A stretch of DNA of 64,000 nt from Bermanella sp047621325 (GCA_047621325.1 JBLHLT010000008.1:106647-170646), one strand, 5' to 3'; shown: positions 1 to 9,307, numbered from the stretch's first letter. The notes: generated by a model from the letters alone, not told the origin. Numbers and translations are program-made.

Positions 1-969
1 ACGATAATGGTCATCGCGCACGTCATAAGCATTACGAATCACTTGCTTCATGACATAGCCCATGCCTGCCTCATTACTAAAACTTAATTTGCGTACAGGC
101 ACTTCAGAAATCAGTTGCGCCAACTTCAAACGCTTAGGCAATGCAAATGTTTCGCATAAAGCCTCATAAATCATAGCTGTGCCACCGTATTTACCATCCA
201 AGCTGTAGCCTGCAATATGTGGCGTGGCTAACAAACAAGCCTTGATCAGTTCGTCAGATGGTGACGGTTCTTGTTCATACACATCGAGTATCACATTAAA
301 ATCAGGGTGATGACTCAAGTGACTTAATAACGCTTGGTTATCAATTACGGCACCGCGGCAACTATTAATTAAACACGCATCCTGCTTCATGCTCTCTAAG
401 CGCGCTTTATTGGCTAGGTGATAGGTTGCATGCTGCCCTTGCTTGATAATGGGTGTATGCAATGTGACCACATCTTGCTGCCAAACTAACTCTTTATTTT
501 CTTCGCCACTGAATTCACTCACATTAGGGTCATAGGCAACCACCGTCATGCCCAGCGCGGCCAGTGTGTCATGTAACATCCCACCGACACTGCCTACACC
601 AACAATACCCACACTAAAATCTTGCCAGTTCTTTTGCTTACGCTCTTGTAACACCAATAAGCAACTCAGCACGTAATCAACAACGGATTTAGCGTTGCAG
701 CCTGGGGCGTTGGCATACTGAATTTTTTGCTGTTCTAGGTAATCGGTATCAAGATGATCTGTGCCTATGGTACAGGTACCCACAAACTTCACTCGACTAC
801 CGGCTAACAATGCTTGATTGACATTGGTGATGGAGCGAACCAATAAAATATCCGCATCTTTGACTTGCTCATTGCTCATCTCTCGGCCAGGTAACCTAAC
901 CAGTTGATTACACATATCACCAAAAAAGGCATCCAAGAGCGGGATATTTTCATCGGCCACAATTTTCAT
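1..969 (-). CDS. pdxB: 4-phosphoerythronate dehydrogenase, C-terminus cut by window edge
   Basis: PdxB oxidises 4-phospho-D-erythronate with NAD in the DXP-dependent pyridoxal 5'-phosphate pathway, in the cytoplasm. Translating the minus strand gives a start MKIVADENIPLLDAFFG typical of PdxB, then a Rossmann-type GVGSVGG loop near residue 122 and the D-2-hydroxyacid dehydrogenase segments INSCRGAVID and ATPHIAGYS. 323 codons are visible of roughly 380 expected; the dimerisation tail lies left of the window. The ATG overlaps the TGA of the upstream exonuclease gene by 2 bases, so the two are very likely cotranscribed. Confidence 0.93.
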   Translation of the reverse strand, partial: MKIVADENIPLLDAFFGDMCNQLVRLPGREMSNEQVKDADILLVRSITNVNQALLAGSRVKFVGTCTIGTDHLDTDYLEQQKIQYANAPGCNAKSVVDYVLSCLLVLQERKQKNWQDFSVGIVGVGSVGGMLHDTLAALGMTVVAYDPNVSEFSGEENKELVWQQDVVTLHTPIIKQGQHATYHLANKARLESMKQDACLINSCRGAVIDNQALLSHLSHHPDFNVILDVYEQEPSPSDELIKACLLATPHIAGYSLDGKYGGTAMIYEALCETFALPKRLKLAQLISEVPVRKLSFSNEAGMGYVMKQVIRNAYDVRDDHYR

Positions 970-1844
970 AAGTACAGTCCAGCTAATGTCTCTAGGGCCT
1001 TTTTCAATGGCCGATGAATGCCTAACTGTTGGGTTAAGGCATCGATAAATAAGTAATTGTCTTGATTAAATGGCAAAGGTGCAAGAGTCAATGGGATATC
1101 TTGACGTAGACGCGTAAGTTGATGATTCAGCTTCAAGCGAGGCCTATGGTTTTCTAAGGCATTTGCAATACGCTGAGCACCCCTAATAGGCAGAGTGTCA
1201 CCGGCTTCAATAGCTTGGTAGATAGCAAAGGTATCACCATACTGTTGTAACAGAGCGGTGGCGGTTTTCACACCAACACCTGGGATCCCTTCTATATTGT
1301 CACTGGCATCACCCACCAATGATAAGTAATCAACCACTTGATCAGGGCGCAATCCCGTATCACTCCACAATCGATTTACATCCCACAATTCATCAGTAGC
1401 GCTATCGCGCATCACCACATTACTGGCAAGCATCTGACGTAAATCTTTATCACGGGAATGAATAGTAATTTGACAGTCATTTAGCTGTGCGGCACTTGCG
1501 GCAATGTAGTCGTCCGCTTCAAATTCTTCACCTGCCTGCACCACAAACCCCATGTGCTCACAAAATGACTTTAATAAGCTGAGCTGGTAAATAATATCTT
1601 CGGTGGGCAAAGCACGATTGGCTTTGTATTGTGGATCTAAATCATGTCGAAAACACGAACCTAAGCTTTCATCAAATGCCGCGACCGTGATATCGGCATC
1701 AAAAAAAACAGGTTTCATCAGCCAGCGTAAGCTCGCCAATAGCGGATAAACCTCCCAACCATCATCATTAACAATGCTTGGCCCTGGTGCAAAATAGTAA
1801 CGAAAGAATACAGCAGAAATATCTATTAAATGGGCTTGTTTCAC
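966..1844 (-). CDS. 5'-3' exonuclease / flap-endonuclease family protein
   Basis: 292-residue stand-alone 5' nuclease, related to the N-terminal domain of DNA polymerase I and to ExoIX (Xni). The acidic metal ligands are visible: D8 in LIDIS, D in AFDES, EADDY, SRDKDL, and GDASDN just before the helix-hairpin-helix stretch EGIPGVGVKTA. It is longer than E. coli ExoIX and its acidic set is more complete, closer to Pol I, so I give no symbol. Start is GTG, overlapping the preceding gene's TGA by 4 bases; its own TGA overlaps pdxB. Likely acts on flaps or Okazaki-fragment RNA. Confidence 0.85.
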   Translation of the reverse strand: MKQAHLIDISAVFFRYYFAPGPSIVNDDGWEVYPLLASLRWLMKPVFFDADITVAAFDESLGSCFRHDLDPQYKANRALPTEDIIYQLSLLKSFCEHMGFVVQAGEEFEADDYIAASAAQLNDCQITIHSRDKDLRQMLASNVVMRDSATDELWDVNRLWSDTGLRPDQVVDYLSLVGDASDNIEGIPGVGVKTATALLQQYGDTFAIYQAIEAGDTLPIRGAQRIANALENHRPRLKLNHQLTRLRQDIPLTLAPLPFNQDNYLFIDALTQQLGIHRPLKKALETLAGLYL

Positions 1845-2257
1845 CGAACACTCTTAGGGGTATAAAACGGAATAACGTTGCTTTTTATAGCGATACTCAC
1901 GGGCGGCACTGGTAGTAAATTCACATCGTCTACTTTGGCACCCTTTGGGAAAATCAAGTGGCCATCTTCGAAGCGAACAGGAAACTCAATACTTGGATAA
2001 TACCAACCCAGCACCGTTTCTTTTTTAAACACCACCAACCAGCGAATAGGTAAATAATCGTCACCTACCCGCTCTAACCCCACCACTGAAAAGTCACGGG
2101 AATCACCGAAGTAGTACACACTAACCAACTGACTACCATCCCCTAAAAGCTCTGGGGATTGCTGCTGAATCAGTACATGTGCCTGCTCGGCATTTAAAGC
2201 AAATGTAAATACGCTATTTAATAACAGCGTTAAAACTAACAGCATCCTTGCCGCCAT
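1841..2257 (-). CDS. small exported protein of unknown function
   Basis: 138 residues. I do not recognise the family. The first ~20 residues (MAARMLLVLTLLLNSVFTFA) look like a Sec signal peptide, with cleavage probable after FA or LNA, so the mature protein is likely periplasmic and about 115 residues. The mature part is rich in beta-type sequence with no cysteines. It sits between rhlB (3 bases upstream) and the exonuclease (4-base overlap), so it is translated from the same message although its compartment differs from its neighbours'. Confidence 0.75.
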   Translation of the reverse strand: MAARMLLVLTLLLNSVFTFALNAEQAHVLIQQQSPELLGDGSQLVSVYYFGDSRDFSVVGLERVGDDYLPIRWLVVFKKETVLGWYYPSIEFPVRFEDGHLIFPKGAKVDDVNLLPVPPVSIAIKSNVIPFYTPKSVR

Positions 2258-2260
2258 AAC

Positions 2261-3595
2261 TTACCCCTTTGGTACAGGTTCCGTTACAATTTTTTTACCC
2301 AAATACTTTTCTAAATCCATCAAACCGTATGCTTCGTATTCGTCAATAAACGTAATAGCCATGCCGCTAGCGCCTGCACGACCAGTACGACCAATACGGT
2401 GAACATAATCTTCTGGGTCATCTGGTAAGTTATAGTTAAATACGTGGGTAATGCCGTCTACATGAATACCACGACCAGCAACATCGGTTGCCACTAACAC
2501 GGTATTATCTTGGCTCTTAAAGCGTTCTAATGTTTTAACGCGTTTCAGCTGTGCCACTTCACCGCTCAATAACATGGCCTTTACACCCATTTTATTTAAA
2601 CGATCGGCAAGATCACGTGAGGTATCACGACGGTTAGCAAAGATAATGGCTTTACCGGTGGCCGCTTGATTCAAAAAATCCACCAACACTTGGTCTTTTT
2701 CGGTTTCTTGTAAGCTGTAAAAACGCTGGTCGACCGTTTCGGTTGCAACAGATTCCGGTTCGATCTCAATTTGCTGTGGTTTATACGTCCAGCTTTCACT
2801 TAATGCCACCACGTCATAGGGATAAGTAGCACTGAATAACTGCGTTTGGCGAATGTCTTTTTCAGGGGTGGCGCGAATAATACGCTTAAGATCAGGGATA
2901 AAACCCATATCCAACATGCGGTCAGCTTCATCAATGACCAATAGTTCGGCTTGATCAAGAAACACGACTTTTTGCTGTAGGAAATCCAATAATCGACCCG
3001 GTGTCGCCACTACAATATCGACAATGCCGCTAAGCTGATCTTTTTGCTTATCGTAATCAACCCCACCAACAACCGTAACAACATTCAATTCGGTGTATTT
3101 AGATAATCCTTCAGCGTCTTTTGCAATCTGCATAGCCAGTTCGCGAGTCGGTGCGATAATCAATGCACGAGGCTCACTGGCGTAACGCTCACTTGGCTCT
3201 GTGGTTAATAGTTTTTGCAAAACCGTAATTAAGAAGGCGGCGGTTTTACCAGTACCGGTTTGTGCTTTACCGATAATGTCATGACCCGCAAGCGTTAACG
3301 GCAGTGAAGCGGCTTGGATCGGGCTTGCATATTGAAAACCCAAATCAAAGATGCCATGCATAATGCGCTCATCTAGGTTTAAGTCATGGAAACGGGTTTT
3401 GCCTTCGGCAGGCTCAACCGTAAATTGCTTAGGATCCCAAGGGGCTGCAGGCTTTTTCTTAGGTGATGATTTTGCTTTAACTGGGGCCGCAGATGTTTTT
3501 TTCGCAGTTTCTGGCTTTGGCGCTTTTTTCGGCGCGTTCGACTGTTTGACTGGTTCTGATTTATTAAATAACTTTTTAATTAATCCGATTGGCAT
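2261..3595 (-). CDS. rhlB: DEAD-box RNA helicase RhlB
   Basis: ATP-dependent RNA helicase, in many gammaproteobacteria the RNase E degradosome helicase. Motifs in order: Q-motif near residue 90 (FQYASPIQAA), Walker A AQTGTGKT, PTRELA, TPGRLLD, DEAD in VIDEADRMLDMGF, SAT in FSATY, ATDVAGRGI and HRIGRTGRAG. The first ~55 residues are a Lys/Pro/Ala-rich low-complexity extension absent from E. coli RhlB but usual in Pseudomonas-type RhlB. Its ATG directly abuts the TAA of epmC, indicating translational coupling. Confidence 0.93.
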   Translation of the reverse strand: MPIGLIKKLFNKSEPVKQSNAPKKAPKPETAKKTSAAPVKAKSSPKKKPAAPWDPKQFTVEPAEGKTRFHDLNLDERIMHGIFDLGFQYASPIQAASLPLTLAGHDIIGKAQTGTGKTAAFLITVLQKLLTTEPSERYASEPRALIIAPTRELAMQIAKDAEGLSKYTELNVVTVVGGVDYDKQKDQLSGIVDIVVATPGRLLDFLQQKVVFLDQAELLVIDEADRMLDMGFIPDLKRIIRATPEKDIRQTQLFSATYPYDVVALSESWTYKPQQIEIEPESVATETVDQRFYSLQETEKDQVLVDFLNQAATGKAIIFANRRDTSRDLADRLNKMGVKAMLLSGEVAQLKRVKTLERFKSQDNTVLVATDVAGRGIHVDGITHVFNYNLPDDPEDYVHRIGRTGRAGASGMAITFIDEYEAYGLMDLEKYLGKKIVTEPVPKG

Positions 3596-4141
3596 TTATA
3601 AATTTTCCCGTTTAAATTCTGAGGTATCCAATGGCTGCTCGCTACGATAATGGGCGATTAATGCATCACTGAACTGTTTTGCCCGTGTGGGCAAACCCTT
3701 GCGCAAATACTCGTGTACTTGCTTATGTATATTGTCTTTAAAGACATTAGCGGATTGTTCAATGTAATGAGGATCGCCGCTTAAATTATCGATACTCACA
3801 TTAAAACTGAAATTAGCACTGCGGCTGAGTATCCACTCCAACGCTTGCGGCTTAATTTCTACTTTTTCAAACTCAGTTTGCTGCTCTGGGGTGCGGCCAT
3901 CAGGGTTATACCAATAGCCAAAATCCACAAACTTGCGACGCTGCTCTCCAGCAATACACCAGTGGCTGATTTCATGTAATGCGCTGGCAAAAAAACCATG
4001 AGCAAAAATCACGCGATCCCAAGGATAATACTGACTTCTAGGGAGATATATAGGCTCATGCCCGCCTCGAACCAACTCCGTATTGATGGAGCCTTTAAAG
4101 CATTGGTTAAATATCTGAATGGCGGTCGAGCAGTGGTACAT
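3596..4141 (-). CDS. epmC: elongation factor P hydroxylase EpmC
   Basis: Hydroxylates the beta-lysylated lysine of EF-P, the last step after EpmA and EpmB. The diagnostic block FAHGFFASALHEISHWCIAG, with its HExxH metal site, is present, followed by FGYWYNPDGRTPEQQ and IKPQALEW as in E. coli YfcM/EpmC. 181 residues is the normal family length. The start ATG is bounded by an in-frame stop three codons upstream. First gene of the minus-strand cluster leading to rhlB; divergent from the MATE gene. Confidence 0.93.
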   Translation of the reverse strand: MYHCSTAIQIFNQCFKGSINTELVRGGHEPIYLPRSQYYPWDRVIFAHGFFASALHEISHWCIAGEQRRKFVDFGYWYNPDGRTPEQQTEFEKVEIKPQALEWILSRSANFSFNVSIDNLSGDPHYIEQSANVFKDNIHKQVHEYLRKGLPTRAKQFSDALIAHYRSEQPLDTSEFKRENL

Positions 4142-4275
4142 AGAATCTTACAACATTTTAACTGGCCTGCTTTATACCAGTTATGGCCGATACCTACCAG
4201 TTGCAAACTATGAGCATTGCATTTCATAGTAAAATCACGATACTTAGGCGTTTTTTTACTAGGGATTATCGGTAA

Positions 4276-5658
4276 ATGCTCAGATCATTTTTCAAGCAAG
4301 CCAAACCGCTAATGGTCTTAATGCTGCCGATCCTTGGAACCCAGCTCGCTCAAACGGGTATGGGGGTTGTTGATACGCTCATTGCAGGCTTGGCAGGCAC
4401 ACTCGACCTTGCCTCAATTGCGGTTGGTAGCAGCATTTGGCTGCCTATCGTACTGTTTGAAGCCGGTATTATGGTGGCTCTTAGCCCGTTAGTCGCACAC
4501 GCTAAAGGCGCTAAAAACAAACAACAATCCGCCCATTATTTACAGCAGGGGATTTATCTTGGGCTATTTATTGGCCTTTGCGCGATGGCCATCATGCTAC
4601 TGGGCACGCGCCCACTCATGGAATTAATGGCAATAAGTGAGGATATCCAAAATATTACGGTGGATTATCTTTTTTACATTGCCCTTGCTCTGCCTGCTGT
4701 CGCTATTCACCAAGCGTTTCGCTCTTACAACGAGGCCGTGCACTTAACCAAACCCGTAACGGCAATCGCGTTTGTTGGTTTATTACTTAACATTCCTCTG
4801 AACCTTATATTTGTCTTTGGTTTTGGCCCGATTGAAGCCATGGGTGGCCCAGGTTGTGGCTTAGCCAGCTTAATCGTATTTTACCTAATGACCATCGCCA
4901 TTTGGATATTTACCTCTTTTAGTAAGCATCATCAAAAAGTGAAGCCGCTGCAAAACTTCACGTTACCGAATATGAAAACCATTGGCAGCATCAGCGCCAT
5001 CGGCTTGCCTATTGGTCTTGCCATATTCGCTGAGGTCAGTCTATTTTGTATCATTGCATTGTTTATTGCTCAACTTGGCCCTGTGGTGGTGGCTGCTCAT
5101 CAAATAACACTGAACATCACCACTGTGACGTTTATGGTGCCGTTAAGCCTAGCCACTGCACTTACGGTGCGCGTCGGACACGAACTGGGCCGCAACAACC
5201 CAACAGGGGCAAAACTGGCTTGGAAAAACGCCATTCAAATCAACCTTATATTTGCATTATTCAATGCCAGCATCTTGTACTTCTTAGGTGAGTCAATGGC
5301 GGGACTTTATAGCCAAGATAACCAAGTGGTTGGCTTGGCTGTATTACTGCTGATGCACGCCGCGGTTTTTCAGATTAGTGACAGCATTCAAGTCGGCGCT
5401 GCGGGTGCCTTACGTGGCTACAAAGACACTATGGTGACACTGGCCATTAGCATTATTTCGTTCTGGCTGGTGGGCTTACCGCTGGGCTATTACCTTGGTC
5501 TATCGCAGGTGGCTCCTATGGGCGCCGCCGGTTTTTGGGTGGGGCTAATCGTCGGCTTAAGTGTCAATGCGGTACTGCTTATTTCACGTCTTCAATACGT
5601 CAGTCGTAAAGCAATCAATCAACAAGATATTACGCCGCACGCGGTTATTCAAAACTGA
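4276..5658 (+). CDS. norM: MATE family multidrug efflux transporter, NorM type
   Basis: 460-residue inner-membrane protein with twelve predicted helices in two MatE repeats. The N-terminus (LAQTGMGVVDTLIAG, then VGSSIWLPIVLFEAG) matches the NorM clade, which exports cationic drugs and dyes in exchange for Na+ or H+. The second repeat begins near residue 235 (ISAIGLPIGLAIFAEV). A weak Shine-Dalgarno-like AGGGA lies upstream of the ATG. Monocistronic as far as can be seen. Substrate cannot be read from the sequence. Confidence 0.88.
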   Translation: MLRSFFKQAKPLMVLMLPILGTQLAQTGMGVVDTLIAGLAGTLDLASIAVGSSIWLPIVLFEAGIMVALSPLVAHAKGAKNKQQSAHYLQQGIYLGLFIGLCAMAIMLLGTRPLMELMAISEDIQNITVDYLFYIALALPAVAIHQAFRSYNEAVHLTKPVTAIAFVGLLLNIPLNLIFVFGFGPIEAMGGPGCGLASLIVFYLMTIAIWIFTSFSKHHQKVKPLQNFTLPNMKTIGSISAIGLPIGLAIFAEVSLFCIIALFIAQLGPVVVAAHQITLNITTVTFMVPLSLATALTVRVGHELGRNNPTGAKLAWKNAIQINLIFALFNASILYFLGESMAGLYSQDNQVVGLAVLLLMHAAVFQISDSIQVGAAGALRGYKDTMVTLAISIISFWLVGLPLGYYLGLSQVAPMGAAGFWVGLIVGLSVNAVLLISRLQYVSRKAINQQDITPHAVIQN

Positions 5659-5731
5659 TCATACTCCTTGGTTTTTTGCACCTATACTGAAGTTAAGTGC
5701 AGGAAGCAGTCGCAATTAGCCCGGAGTAGAT

Positions 5732-6400
5732 ATGGCCAAACAAGCCGATGTTATTGATTTTAGGCAACACAAACGAAACCTACCTAACATACAGCGTTTA
5801 TTGCCCGAGTTAGATGGCATAGAAATGCTGTACACCAATGATTCGTCTGATCAAATATTCAACCTTAAAGTCCTGTGTTGGGCGGTTTGGAGTGACGGTC
5901 ATATTGACGGCATGGTGCCTTGGCTTAATCGCTTAGTGGCCTGTCGCAGTCTAGATGACCCACTACATGGGCACTGGGAGGGGTATTACGACACAAATAC
6001 AGGCCAAGTCCTCTTCGAGGTACCGTCATATAAGTCTGAATACCTTAAACAAAGCGCGCATTTTTACCCTGTAATATCAAAACAACCGGTCAGTATCACG
6101 CAAGAAATCCCCGATCTCATTGGCTCTCACGCAGTCTTTAGCCATGATCAATTTGATAGCTTTAGTATTCAAGAAATCCACAGCTGGCGCTTATATAGCG
6201 ATGGCAGTGTGCTTGCGATGTGCGCCGAAGAAGATAACGTACACAGTACGCCCGTGCTCACGGGTGATGACTGCTTATTCAGCGTGCAGCACCGAAAGGA
6301 CTTCCATTATTTTTTCCAGCATACTATTGCCAACAAAATTAAATCAAAAGACCCTGACGCGTTGGCGGCTATGGCTCATTTGGCCAAACATTCATCCTAA
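5732..6400 (+). CDS. conserved-looking cytoplasmic protein of unknown function
   Basis: 222 residues, family not recognised. No signal peptide or membrane segment. Rich in aromatic residues and histidines (for example ACRSLDDPLHGHWEGYYD and QHRKDFHYFFQH), with a conserved-looking CWAVWSDGHIDGMVPW segment near residue 50. Preceded by a good ribosome site (GGAG, 8 bases before ATG). It lies 51 bases ahead of the peptidoglycan glycosyltransferase gene, so the two could share a transcript. Confidence 0.75.
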   Translation: MAKQADVIDFRQHKRNLPNIQRLLPELDGIEMLYTNDSSDQIFNLKVLCWAVWSDGHIDGMVPWLNRLVACRSLDDPLHGHWEGYYDTNTGQVLFEVPSYKSEYLKQSAHFYPVISKQPVSITQEIPDLIGSHAVFSHDQFDSFSIQEIHSWRLYSDGSVLAMCAEEDNVHSTPVLTGDDCLFSVQHRKDFHYFFQHTIANKIKSKDPDALAAMAHLAKHSS

Positions 6401-6451
6401 TGTAAGCTGTACTGTATTATTTTTAAGCACGGCTTTTATTAAGGGCGACGC

Positions 6452-7309
6452 ATGTTTCACATCAAGGATGAATACCTAAACGACTTAGAAACCAATCCTT
6501 GGAAACGGTTACGCAATCGCGCTATTCGCATTGCCGTAAGCCCTTACCACCTAATGAAATCTGTTTTTATGATCACCGGAGCCATCTTTTGGCTCCTAAC
6601 AGCCATCGCGCTTATTTCAACGTTCACCCTACTCGAAAGCCTGCCGCATTTTGAAGAAAGTGCATTCGAACAAGCACAACATGCCGCTAAAAACAGCATC
6701 AAGCAGCACTTATCTGAATCCCCTGACGCCCTAAAACAATATAAATGGGTCAGTATTGATCACATTAATCGCGAATTACTTTACGCCATTGTCATGAGTG
6801 AAGACGGCGACTTTTTTAACCACCAGGGCATCGACTATGACGCACTGATAAGCGCACTCGGTGAAAATATTAAGCGCCGCGAATGGAGCTACGGTGCCAG
6901 CACAATCACCCAGCAAACCGTTAAGAATATTTACTTTGAAAACAACAAGACTCTGTATCGAAAGCTAAAAGAACTACTGGTCACCAAACGCTTAGAAAAA
7001 GCGTTAAGTAAAAATGAAATACTGGAGCTGTACCTTAATATCATTGAGTTTGGCCCAGACATCTACGGTATTGCTAGCGCATCACAATATTACTTTGATA
7101 AAAAACCAAGTGACTTAAACGCAGCACAAGGTGCGTTTCTTGCCATATTAATGCCTAGCCCTCGCAAATATCATTTTACGGTTTACCAAAATAAATACCT
7201 CGCTCAACGACATAAGCGAAAATACCGCAGAATATTGCAAGATATGCGCTTTAAAGAATACATAAGCCCAGTGCAGTACAGCACATACATGAACTGGCAA
7301 TTTTTCTAA
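6452..7309 (+). CDS. monofunctional peptidoglycan glycosyltransferase (GT51, MtgA-like)
   Basis: Polymerises lipid II into glycan strands at the periplasmic face of the inner membrane. One membrane segment at about residues 32-55 anchors the GT51 domain. Family motifs: SEDGDFFNHQGID (catalytic Glu near residue 117), GASTITQQ near 148, RKLKELLVTKRLEK, and the second-Glu region ILELYLNIIEFGPDIYGI. No transpeptidase domain follows, so it is monofunctional. At 285 residues it is longer than E. coli MtgA because of its N-terminal cytoplasmic and linker segments. AAGGG precedes the ATG. Confidence 0.88.
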   Translation: MFHIKDEYLNDLETNPWKRLRNRAIRIAVSPYHLMKSVFMITGAIFWLLTAIALISTFTLLESLPHFEESAFEQAQHAAKNSIKQHLSESPDALKQYKWVSIDHINRELLYAIVMSEDGDFFNHQGIDYDALISALGENIKRREWSYGASTITQQTVKNIYFENNKTLYRKLKELLVTKRLEKALSKNEILELYLNIIEFGPDIYGIASASQYYFDKKPSDLNAAQGAFLAILMPSPRKYHFTVYQNKYLAQRHKRKYRRILQDMRFKEYISPVQYSTYMNWQFF

Positions 7310-7414
7310 CCTCACCACAGGCAAAATACGCCATCGTACTAAAAACTTGATGTAAATACTTGCAGCACACTATAGGCCCAGTAAACTGCGCCCTATCTTC
7401 GATAGGAAATCGCT

Positions 7415-8242
7415 ATGCTGCCATCTATTAAGTTATTTATTGTTTTATCCGTTATGACCGCTTTAGGTGGCTGCGCTGCCACCACCCCGCTGGTGCTAGG
7501 GGCTGGAGGCAATCATGAATATTTAAAACACAAAACAGACATCCGCTTAAAAGCCGCTGCCGCACTTGAAGAAGAGCCCGACCTAATCACCTATTCTTTA
7601 AATGGTATCGTTGAAAACAACAGCAATGATGTTATCAATACCTATCTACTAGGTTATGGTAAAAATGATTACAGCCAAGATATGAAAAGCATTGCCGTTT
7701 ATCAGATTGGCTTAATCTATATGAACCGTTACAACAAAGACCGCGATGATGAAAAAGCAAAAGCTTATTTTCACCGCCACCTAATCGAATTCCCTTATAG
7801 CATCTTGCAAGACCGTGTTCATGATCGCTTGGCCATTATTAAAGCGCGCAAAAATGAAACCGTGCAAATGACGCCTGAGCAGCTACTTTCGCACGTCGAT
7901 AAAGAGCGATTACTCAACAAACCTCTTTCAACGTTCGACCCAGACTTAACACCCATGAGTGAACGCGCCATCCGTGAAAACCGATTAGAAGATGCCAATG
8001 GTGTCTACTTCACGGTTTACCAAAACCCAGGATCAAGCGACAGCATTAAAGCAAAATCACTTTATCAACTTGGGTTAATCTACATGAGTGAACAAAATCC
8101 TGATAAAAGCATTAAAAAATCCAGCTATTTTTTCCGCAAAGTAATGGAAGAATTCCCAAATCAGCCGGTGAGTAAAAAAGCAGAGCATAAACTGAGCAAA
8201 CTCATTAACCAAAACGATGGCCCGTTGATTAATAAAAACTAG
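7415..8242 (+). CDS. lipoprotein with two TPR/TolA-BamD-like repeats
   Basis: 275 residues. The N-terminus ends in a lipobox (ALGGC, Cys near residue 20), so it is predicted to be lipid-anchored. Two related helical repeats of about 50 residues are visible: IAVYQIGLIYMNRY...AKAYFHRHLIEFPYS near 105-150 and SLYQLGLIYMSEQ...SYFFRKVMEEFPN near 215-255. Such repeats occur in scaffold lipoproteins such as BamD and YbgF-like proteins. Exact role unknown. AGGA lies ahead of the ATG, and a strong terminator follows. Confidence 0.8.
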   Translation: MLPSIKLFIVLSVMTALGGCAATTPLVLGAGGNHEYLKHKTDIRLKAAAALEEEPDLITYSLNGIVENNSNDVINTYLLGYGKNDYSQDMKSIAVYQIGLIYMNRYNKDRDDEKAKAYFHRHLIEFPYSILQDRVHDRLAIIKARKNETVQMTPEQLLSHVDKERLLNKPLSTFDPDLTPMSERAIRENRLEDANGVYFTVYQNPGSSDSIKAKSLYQLGLIYMSEQNPDKSIKKSSYFFRKVMEEFPNQPVSKKAEHKLSKLINQNDGPLINKN

Positions 8243-8260
8243 ACAATAAAAAATGAATCC

Positions 8261-8298
8261 GACAATAAAAAAGCCTTATATAAGGCTTTTTTATTGTC
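8261..8298. terminator. bidirectional intrinsic terminator
   Basis: Perfect 16-bp inverted repeat around a 6-base TATATA loop. An A-run opens the left arm and a T-run is in the right arm, so it can stop transcripts of both the lipoprotein gene (plus) and the convergent membrane-protein gene (minus). Confidence 0.9.
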
Positions 8299-8325
8299 TA
8301 TCTCCCGTCCTGAAACCAAACTAGA

Positions 8326-9261
8326 TCAAGTATTTTCTTTAATCACAAGTTTGTAATCTGAAGAGTCTGTGTATAGCTCATCTTTTAATGGGTTTAATTT
8401 TTGCTTATGAATCTTTTTAAACTGATATATCACTAAAGCAATATTTGCTAATAGCGCAATCAAACTCACCATAAAAAATGCTTTTGGGTCATGGGTAGTC
8501 GGAACAGGTGCAATGCGATCCACAAACGAAGGAACCGACATTACAAACATAATCCAAATCGCGAGCGTTGATGCTCTATGCTGTAGCCATGCACCTTTTT
8601 TGATGAAGAAGGCAGGAATGGTACAGGAGCATAACAATACAACTCCAGCGTAGAAAGAGTGGTCTGAGATGCAGTTGTAAGTATAAGCAAAGTTCCAAAA
8701 ATCATACGCTAGGATCCAAGGCCAAATCATATCAGGCCAGATCATATCTTTTGATTTGTCTTTAGAAATAATAATACCAGCCCAACCACAGATCACGACA
8801 ATATTAAGTAAGCCAGCAACTCCGTTCATGATATTCCATGGCCCAGACATCACCCAAAGGTTGTCGATGGTTGCACCATCCCATGCGCCAAATGAGTACA
8901 CTTGAAAATCACGAATACACGCTTCCAAAATATTAAGTGCAAGAATAGCGGCTGGGAAAATGAGTACATACTTACTTTTAGCAAGGCCTGGAATAAAGCG
9001 AATAGCCATAAAACCAAGTGCTCCGGCGAGTGCCGAATAAGTTTTAACCCAGTTAAACCAGTTTCCTGTGCCGTATTCATTACCAGGCGCGGCGGTAGTA
9101 GGCCAAACAAAAATAGTCAGCACGATAGGAAGTACTAAAAAAAGGGCGATACCACCCCATCTTGTTGTTCGTCCAAACTCATTCAGCGCCATCAAAGCGA
9201 AGAGCGTAATAAGAGCAATCCCCCAGCCTTCGATATTCGGCATTACATATAAAAATCCCAT
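8326..9261 (-). CDS. polytopic inner-membrane protein, paralogue of the 10375-11262 product
   Basis: 311 residues with about nine hydrophobic segments. It appears to belong to an uncharacterised membrane family; DUF5692 comes to mind but could not be checked. It shares an arrangement with the protein encoded at 10375-11262: a LNI-EA---D motif after a hydrophobic helix, an ISKD motif, then WNF-YT-N. A 15-bp tandem repeat (8720-8749) has doubled the DMIWP peptide. No enzymatic motif is seen. It lies downstream of the beta-barrel gene on the same strand, with 168 bases between. Confidence 0.8.
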   Translation of the reverse strand: MGFLYVMPNIEGWGIALITLFALMALNEFGRTTRWGGIALFLVLPIVLTIFVWPTTAAPGNEYGTGNWFNWVKTYSALAGALGFMAIRFIPGLAKSKYVLIFPAAILALNILEACIRDFQVYSFGAWDGATIDNLWVMSGPWNIMNGVAGLLNIVVICGWAGIIISKDKSKDMIWPDMIWPWILAYDFWNFAYTYNCISDHSFYAGVVLLCSCTIPAFFIKKGAWLQHRASTLAIWIMFVMSVPSFVDRIAPVPTTHDPKAFFMVSLIALLANIALVIYQFKKIHKQKLNPLKDELYTDSSDYKLVIKENT

Positions 9262-9278
9262 AAATTATTCCTTAGCAC

Positions 9279-9307
9279 GACTCATGATAAAATCATTTGA
9301 CTCATGA
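9279..9307. promoter_or_regulatory. direct repeat GACTCATGA upstream of the membrane-protein gene
   Basis: GACTCATGA occurs at 9279-9287 and again at 9299-9307, exactly 20 bases apart (two helical turns), 18-46 bases upstream of the start codon at 9261. The spacing suits a dimeric regulator on one face of DNA. The role is inferred from position only. Confidence 0.35.
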
